Below are positions 59,591 through 64,000 of a stretch of DNA of 64,000 bases, one piece after another. Within the stretch, counting starts at the first letter, position 1. Every line of letters begins with the position of its first letter. Below the pieces are notes generated by a model that worked only from the letters and a program-made list of their open reading frames with translations, did no database searches and had not been told where the DNA came from. The stretch comes from JBFIHF01 sp964411125 (GTDB lineage Bacteria; Myxococcota_A; Bradymonadia; Bradymonadales; Bradymonadaceae): assembly GCA_964411125.1 (NCBI GenBank), contig CAYPJU010000007.1, forward strand, positions 62,001 to 126,000, written 5' to 3'. The translations under genes were made by a program, and so were the position numbers.

Positions 59591-60692
59591 CGTCGCCCTC
59601 CGCTGAGGCCGCGGACGGGGCGGCCGATGGCACGGGAATGCTCTCGCCGGCCGCGACGCGCTTCTCGACGCCGGCGACGTGCGCCGCGCTGGCCCGCGCT
59701 CCGAGCTCGGCAGCGAAGACTTCTTCGGCTCGCCAACAGTGGGAGACGTGGCTGTCGGAGAGGTTCACACCGGGTGGGATCTCGGAATGGCACTTGTCGA
59801 TCGCCCAACGACAGCGGGGGGCGAAGGGACATCCCGGGATCGGCTTGGAGACGTCGGGCGTTCGCCCTTCGATCGGGATGAGCCGCTCCGACCGACCACG
59901 GTCGAGCCGTGGGACGCTCTTGAGGAGACCGACCGTGTACGGATGCGATGGTCGACCGAAAAGCTCAGTCGAGGTCGCCTCCTCCATCACGCGCCCGGCG
60001 TACATGACGACGATCCGGTCCGCCATTCCGGCGACGACCCCGAGGTCGTGGGTGATGACGACGACGCTCGTCCCGAAGTCGGTGCGGAGGTCTTTGATCA
60101 GCTCGAGGATCTGCGCCTGAATCGTGACGTCGAGCGCCGTGGTCGGCTCGTCGGCGATGAGGAGCTCCGGCTGACAGAGCAGCGCCATCGCGATCATCAC
60201 GCGCTGGCGCATCCCGCCGGAGAATTGGTGCGGATACTGGTCGAACCGCTCCGCGGGGCCAGGAATCCCGACCTTCTCGAGCATCTCGATGGCGACTTTT
60301 CGAGCCTCCTCTTTCGACATGTTCCGGTGGGTCTGCAGCGGCTCGATGAGCTGCCTGCTGACCCTCAAGAAGGGGTTGAGGGACGTCATCGGGTCCTGCC
60401 AGATCATCGAGATCCGGTTGCCGCGCAGACGACGCATCTCGTCGTTCGACTTCTTCAGTAGGTCTTCGCCGTCGAAGAGGATCTCGCCGCCGGCGATGCG
60501 CCCGGGAGGCTGCGGGATCAGCCCCATCACCGTGATCTGCGTGACCGACTTGCCCGACCCGGACTCCCCGACCACGCCGAGGCATTCGCCTCGCTCCACG
60601 TGGATCGACACCCCGTCGACGGCGCGGACGGTGCCCCCTTCGACGTCGAAGTAAGTCTTGAGGTTCTTGATGTCGAGGATGCGTTCGCCCAT
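59583..60692 (-). CDS. oppD: Oligopeptide ABC transporter ATPase OppD
   Basis: 369 residues. Walker A GESGSGKSVTQ, MIWQDPMTSLNP, FSGGMRQRVMIAMAL, LLIADEPTTALD and VITHDLGVVAG are all present. The C-terminal Cys motif CPFAPRCRWAIDKC...C is of the same family type as OppF. An Ala/Ser/Pro-rich tail of about 45 residues ends the protein. The ATG (60692-60690) overlaps the oppC stop by one base (TGATG). Confidence 0.93.
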
Positions 60693-62029
60693 CAGTCTTT
60701 CCTCAACTGCGGGTCGAGCGCGTCGCGCAGGCCGTCGCCGAGGAAGTTCAGCGACAGGAGGGTCACGGCGAGGGCGAGCCCCGGGTAGAGGATCAGCCAG
60801 GGGGCGGTCTCCATGAGCTGTCGCCCTTCGCTGATGAGGGCCCCCCACGACGTATCGGGCGCCTGCACCCCGAGTCCGAGGAACGACAGGAACGCTTCTT
60901 CGAGCATCACCGCCGGCACGGTCAGCGTGGCGTAGACGATGATGGGGCCGAGGGCGTTGGGGATGAGGTGGCGGAAGATGATCGCGCGGTTCGACACGCC
61001 GATCGTGCGGGCGGCCTCGACGAACTCCTGTCCTTTGAGGCTGATGACCTGCCCGCGGACGATGCGGGCCATCGTGAGCCACTGGATCGCGCCCAGCGCG
61101 AGGAACAGCAGGAAGATCTTCTGCCCGAAGACGACCATCAATAGGATCACGAGGAACATGAACGGTAGACCGTACATGACGTCGACGATGCGCATCATGA
61201 TGCCGTCGACCTTGCCCCCGACGAAGCCCGCGGTCGCGCCCCACGTCACCCCGATCACGAAAGAGACGAACGTCGCGAGGAAGCCGACGGCGAGCGAGAT
61301 GCGAGCGCCGAAGATCATGCGGGTCAGGAGGTCGCGCCCGAGCTGGTCGGTGCCGAGCACGTTCTTGCGAGGCACGGGCAGCCCGACGTACTCGTCGGCG
61401 GAGAGTAGGCCGTCTTCGTCGGTGTCGAACGCGACGAGGATGTCCTGCGCCTCACCGGCGTTCACGAGCTCGACGATCTTCCCGGCGTTCTTCAGGGTGA
61501 GTTCGCCGCCCTCCCCTGCGTCGCATTCGAAGACGCGGCGGTCCTCGATCGGGGCGAGGCTCTTCTTGATCATCGCCCACCGGTCGCAGTCGGGGACGAA
61601 CTCGTTGGGAGTAGGGAGGCTGAGCGGTGCGTCGCGATACTCCTCGTACGAGAGCGTCTCGCTGCCGTCTCGATCGATCTGGCGAAACTCGTAGCGAGCG
61701 TAGGCAGCCTGAACTTCGCGGGGCTCTACGTAACCGTCGCCATTGGCGTCGACGGAGGCGAGGTCGAACTCACCGGTGTTCGACGTCGAGTAGTAAGTGG
61801 ATGGAACGCTGCGGGCACCGGGGGGTTTCGGCACGACGAAGCCGTGCTGTTCCTCCATCGTGAACCCCGTCCCGAACTGCACGATCAGCTCGTAACCGAG
61901 GGCGAGGACCGTCATGAAGACGACGACCAGGAGCCCTCCCATCGCCGCTTTGTTCTTGCGCAACCGGCGGAAGGCGTCTTTCCAGAGGCTCGTCCCCTCG
62001 ATCACGTTCGCTGTCGACTCGTCGGCCAT
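60692..62029 (-). CDS. oppC: Oligopeptide ABC permease OppC with inserted EF-hand domain
   Basis: 445 residues, about 130-150 more than usual OppC. TM1 (about 31-53) is followed by a polar insert (about 60-220) before the conserved VLGTDQLGRDLLTRMIFGARIS. The insert has three EF-hand loops: D94-N96-D98-G99-V101-E105 (DANGDGYVEPRE), D119-D121-S123-L126-E130 (DRDGSETLSYEE; Gly at loop position 6 replaced by Glu) and D202-D204-D206-G207-L209-E213 (DTDEDGLLSADE), plus two cysteines (C148, C169). The permease core then follows normally, with EAARTIGVSNRAIIFRHLIPN (EAA loop). By OppC topology the insert is periplasmic, where calcium is available. Start and stop overlaps (TGATG) tie it to oppB and oppD. 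Confidence 0.92.
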   Translation of the reverse strand: MADESTANVIEGTSLWKDAFRRLRKNKAAMGGLLVVVFMTVLALGYELIVQFGTGFTMEEQHGFVVPKPPGARSVPSTYYSTSNTGEFDLASVDANGDGYVEPREVQAAYARYEFRQIDRDGSETLSYEEYRDAPLSLPTPNEFVPDCDRWAMIKKSLAPIEDRRVFECDAGEGGELTLKNAGKIVELVNAGEAQDILVAFDTDEDGLLSADEYVGLPVPRKNVLGTDQLGRDLLTRMIFGARISLAVGFLATFVSFVIGVTWGATAGFVGGKVDGIMMRIVDVMYGLPFMFLVILLMVVFGQKIFLLFLALGAIQWLTMARIVRGQVISLKGQEFVEAARTIGVSNRAIIFRHLIPNALGPIIVYATLTVPAVMLEEAFLSFLGLGVQAPDTSWGALISEGRQLMETAPWLILYPGLALAVTLLSLNFLGDGLRDALDPQLRKD

Positions 62030-63051
62030 CAGTCGTAACTCACGCGCGGGTCGAGGAAGGTGTAGAGCACGTCGACGACCAGGTTCAGCAGCACCAGGAC
62101 CGACGAGTAGAGGATGATCGTGCCGAGGACGAGGTTGTAGTCACGGTTGAGCGCCGAGCGGACGAAGTGCGTCCCGATGCCTGGGAGGTTGAAGATCTCC
62201 TCGACGACGACCGACCCGGTGAGGAGCGCCGCCATCGCCGGCCCGAGGTAACTGACGACCGGAAGGAGCGCGCCTTTGAGCGCATGGCGGAAGACGACGA
62301 TCTTCTCGGTCAGCCCTTTGGCGCGCGCCGTGCGGATGAAATCCTTACGGATGATCTCGAGCATCCCGCCGCGGGTGAGGCGTGCCACGTAGGCGGCGTA
62401 GTAGAGCCCGAGCGTGATGCTCGGCAGTATGCTGTCCGCGAAGCTCTCCCAGCCGACCGCCGAGAACCACTGCAGCTCGAGCGCGAAGAGCATGATGAGG
62501 AGCGGCCCGAGGACGATGTTGGGGACGCTGACGCCGACCATCGCGACCGTCATCGTCGCGTAGTCACCCGCCGTGTTCTGTTTCAGTCCGGCGAAGAGTC
62601 CGGCGGGAACTCCGAGGAGGAGCGCCACGAGCAGCGCCTGGAGCCCCAGCTGCACGGTGTAAGGAACGCCAGCCGAGAGCGTCTCGACGACCGTCAGGTC
62701 GGTCTTCATGCTGTTGCCGAGAGAACCCGAGGCGAGCGTCTTCAGGTAGAGGACGTACTGCGTCTCGCCCCACTGCCCGGGCGGCAGAACATTAAAGGGG
62801 CCGACCGTCGCCGCGTCGACGTTCTGCGCGTAGAAATCGCAGTTGGCGACGGGGTCCAGAACCTCGCCGGTCCAGACCGGGAAGACGGGCCGGTCGAGGT
62901 TGTTCTCCTTGACGCACGCACAAGTGTTCGCCTCGCGCTCCTTCAAGCACGGGTTGCTCGGCGCCTGGCGAGTGAGCCAGAGCGACAGCGTGATGACGAT
63001 GAGGATGACGACGATGCTCTGGAGCAGTCGTCGGAGAACGTAGCGCGTCAC
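62029..63051 (-). CDS. oppB: Oligopeptide ABC permease OppB with enlarged Cys-bearing loop
   Basis: 340 residues. TM1 (about 9-28) is followed by a periplasmic loop of about 100 residues carrying four cysteines (C35, C44, C46, C71), not usual for OppB. The typical core follows: 'SLGNSMKTDLTVVETLSAGVPYT', 'AGLKQNTAGDYATM', the EAA-type loop TRGGMLEIIRKDFIRTARAKG and DPRVSYD at the end. Start GTG with GGAG upstream, 10 nt after the oppA stop. The stop overlaps the oppC start by one base. The loop cysteines could form disulphides facing the OppC insert, an inference. Confidence 0.9.
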   Translation of the reverse strand: MTRYVLRRLLQSIVVILIVITLSLWLTRQAPSNPCLKEREANTCACVKENNLDRPVFPVWTGEVLDPVANCDFYAQNVDAATVGPFNVLPPGQWGETQYVLYLKTLASGSLGNSMKTDLTVVETLSAGVPYTVQLGLQALLVALLLGVPAGLFAGLKQNTAGDYATMTVAMVGVSVPNIVLGPLLIMLFALELQWFSAVGWESFADSILPSITLGLYYAAYVARLTRGGMLEIIRKDFIRTARAKGLTEKIVVFRHALKGALLPVVSYLGPAMAALLTGSVVVEEIFNLPGIGTHFVRSALNRDYNLVLGTIILYSSVLVLLNLVVDVLYTFLDPRVSYD

Positions 63052-63061
63052 CGCGGCTCCA

Positions 63062-64000
63062 TCAGTCGGCGAGCGACATGTACTTCAGAAGGTGAATGTC
63101 ACGATTGTGCGGCTCGAACCCCTGCAGCTTGCTGCTGCGAAGGCCGTTGGTCGAGTAGAAGTAGATCGGGATGACCGGTCCCTTCTCCAGGAGGAGCTTT
63201 TCGGCCTTCTGCAGCAGTTCGGTGCGCTGAGCCGGGTCGACGGCGGCGCTCGCGTCGGCGATGAGCTTGTCGTACTCGGCGTTCGACCAGCCCGTGTCGT
63301 TGTTTCCGTTGTCGGTGACCCACATGTCGAGGAACGTCATCGGGTCGTTGAAGTCCCCGATCCAACCGGCGCGAGCGATCTCGTAGCTCATCGTGTCGAC
63401 GTCCTGCAGGTAGGTCTTCCACTCTTTGTTGTTCAGCTTCACGTCCGCCTTGAGCGTCCGCTTCCACATGTCCTGCACCGACTCGGCGACCAGCTTGTGA
63501 TTCTCGTCGGTGTTGTAGAGGAGCGAAACCTCCGGGAAGTCCTTCCCGTCGGCGAACCCGCCCGCGGCGAGGGCGTCCTTCGCCTTCTTGATGTTGTACT
63601 CGGTCTTCGTGACCGACTCGTAGCCGGCGATCGGCGGGACGAAGCTGTCGGCGACCGTGTAGAGACCGTTCAAGGTGTTGTCGACGAGCGACTGCCGGTC
63701 GATCGCGAGGCCGAGGGCCTGGCGAATCTCGGGCTTCTGGAGCGCGCCCTCCTTACCGACGTTGATCCGGTAGTAGTACACGCCGAGGAGCGGCTCGCGG
63801 TAGTAGTCGGGGTGCGTGAGCAGGCTCGAGATCTGGGCCACCGGCAGGCCGGCTCCGCTCCAGTGGAGCTCGCCGGTCTTGTAGGCGGTCACGCGCGCCG
63901 TCGCGTCGGGGATGATGCGAAGCTTCGCTTTCGGGATCTTCAGGTTTTTCGCATCCCAGTAGTGCTCGTTCGCGGCGAGGACGATCTCCTGCTGTGGCTT
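63062..64000 (-). CDS. oppA: Oligopeptide-binding protein OppA, N-terminus beyond window
   Basis: The frame is open to the right edge (313 codons visible, no start). Family 5 solute-binding motifs: EIVLAANEHYWDA at the visible N-terminal end, LLGVYYYRINVGKEGALQKPEIRQALGLAIDRQSLVDNTL, FVPPIAGYES, DFPEVSLLYNTDENHKLVAESVQDMWK and GWIGDFNDPMTFLDMW. It binds peptides in the periplasm and delivers them to OppBC. First gene of the oppABCDF operon in this window; its signal peptide and start lie outside. Confidence 0.92.
   Translation of the reverse strand, partial: KPQQEIVLAANEHYWDAKNLKIPKAKLRIIPDATARVTAYKTGELHWSGAGLPVAQISSLLTHPDYYREPLLGVYYYRINVGKEGALQKPEIRQALGLAIDRQSLVDNTLNGLYTVADSFVPPIAGYESVTKTEYNIKKAKDALAAGGFADGKDFPEVSLLYNTDENHKLVAESVQDMWKRTLKADVKLNNKEWKTYLQDVDTMSYEIARAGWIGDFNDPMTFLDMWVTDNGNNDTGWSNAEYDKLIADASAAVDPAQRTELLQKAEKLLLEKGPVIPIYFYSTNGLRSSKLQGFEPHNRDIHLLKYMSLAD

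Overview
The window is about 65% GC, gene-dense, and rich in GTG/TTG starts and stop/start overlaps. Its gene content fits a Myxococcota-type bacterium, perhaps close to the Bradymonadia. The clues are three eukaryote-like Ser/Thr kinases (two with PEGA-type extracytoplasmic domains and the HRDVSPQN catalytic loop), an FHA-sigma54 activator, very long TPR/solenoid proteins, a thrombospondin type 3 lipoprotein, CARDB/PPC-repeat and NHL lipoproteins, a PilZ protein and a MopE-like metal-binding motif. The placement is an inference; there is no rRNA to anchor it. No insertion sequence, prophage or CRISPR array is visible, and the window reads as ordinary chromosome.

Layout. 1-7.3 kb (minus strand): a HEAT-repeat protein cut by the left edge, a PHA-system protein, an SCP2-like protein, a mini membrane protein, dapF and a PilZ protein; then a structured intergenic element; then a long-chain acyl-CoA synthetase translationally coupled to a collagen-like (GPP-repeat) membrane protein. 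7.6-14.4 kb (plus): a 1255-residue CARDB/PPC surface lipoprotein, a metallophosphoesterase, two related DUF1444-like proteins and a DUF1285-like protein, all tightly packed. 14.4-20 kb (minus): a TSP3 lipoprotein; a three-gene bacterial microcompartment (BMC) fragment of two EutN/CcmL pentamer proteins plus a class II aldolase; a DUF2723 membrane glycosyltransferase; and tRNA-Ile(GAT)-tRNA-Ala(TGC) with their own promoter and terminator. 20.2-23.9 kb (plus): a secreted unknown and an SppA peptidase fused to an N-terminal outer-membrane-barrel-like region. 23.9-37.3 kb (minus): kinase / FHA-sigma54 activator / kinase, a YceI lipoprotein, a 1664-residue TPR protein and an HExxH peptidase. 37.6-41.2 kb (plus): kinase, TPR protein and NHL lipoprotein, coupled through GTGA and TTGA overlaps. 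41.2-43.1 kb (minus): an AGCS-family sodium symporter. 43.4-48.8 kb (plus): yajC-secD-secF, a terminator, recJ and a small membrane protein. 48.8-55.3 kb (minus): a UvrA-family ATPase and a 1226-residue solenoid lipoprotein. 55.4-56.2 kb (plus): a GNAT acetyltransferase. 56.3-64 kb (minus): a sulfatase-like membrane enzyme and an oligopeptide ABC transporter oppABCDF, with oppA cut by the right edge.

Main points of interest. (1) The OppC permease carries an insert of about 130 residues with three EF-hand-type calcium loops, predicted to lie in the periplasm between TM1 and TM2. OppB has a cysteine-rich expanded loop at the same place, and the AGCS symporter also has a large loop insert. (2) The two BMC vertex proteins and a zinc class II aldolase form a complete translationally coupled cassette, but no shell hexamer or trimer gene is present. 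(3) The kinase-FHA/sigma54-kinase cluster behind one strong promoter looks like a phosphothreonine-to-sigma54 signalling module. (4) SppA has a barrel-like N-terminus. (5) A compact three-stem palindrome lies upstream of the PilZ operon. All functional statements rest on motifs read by eye; no database search was run.
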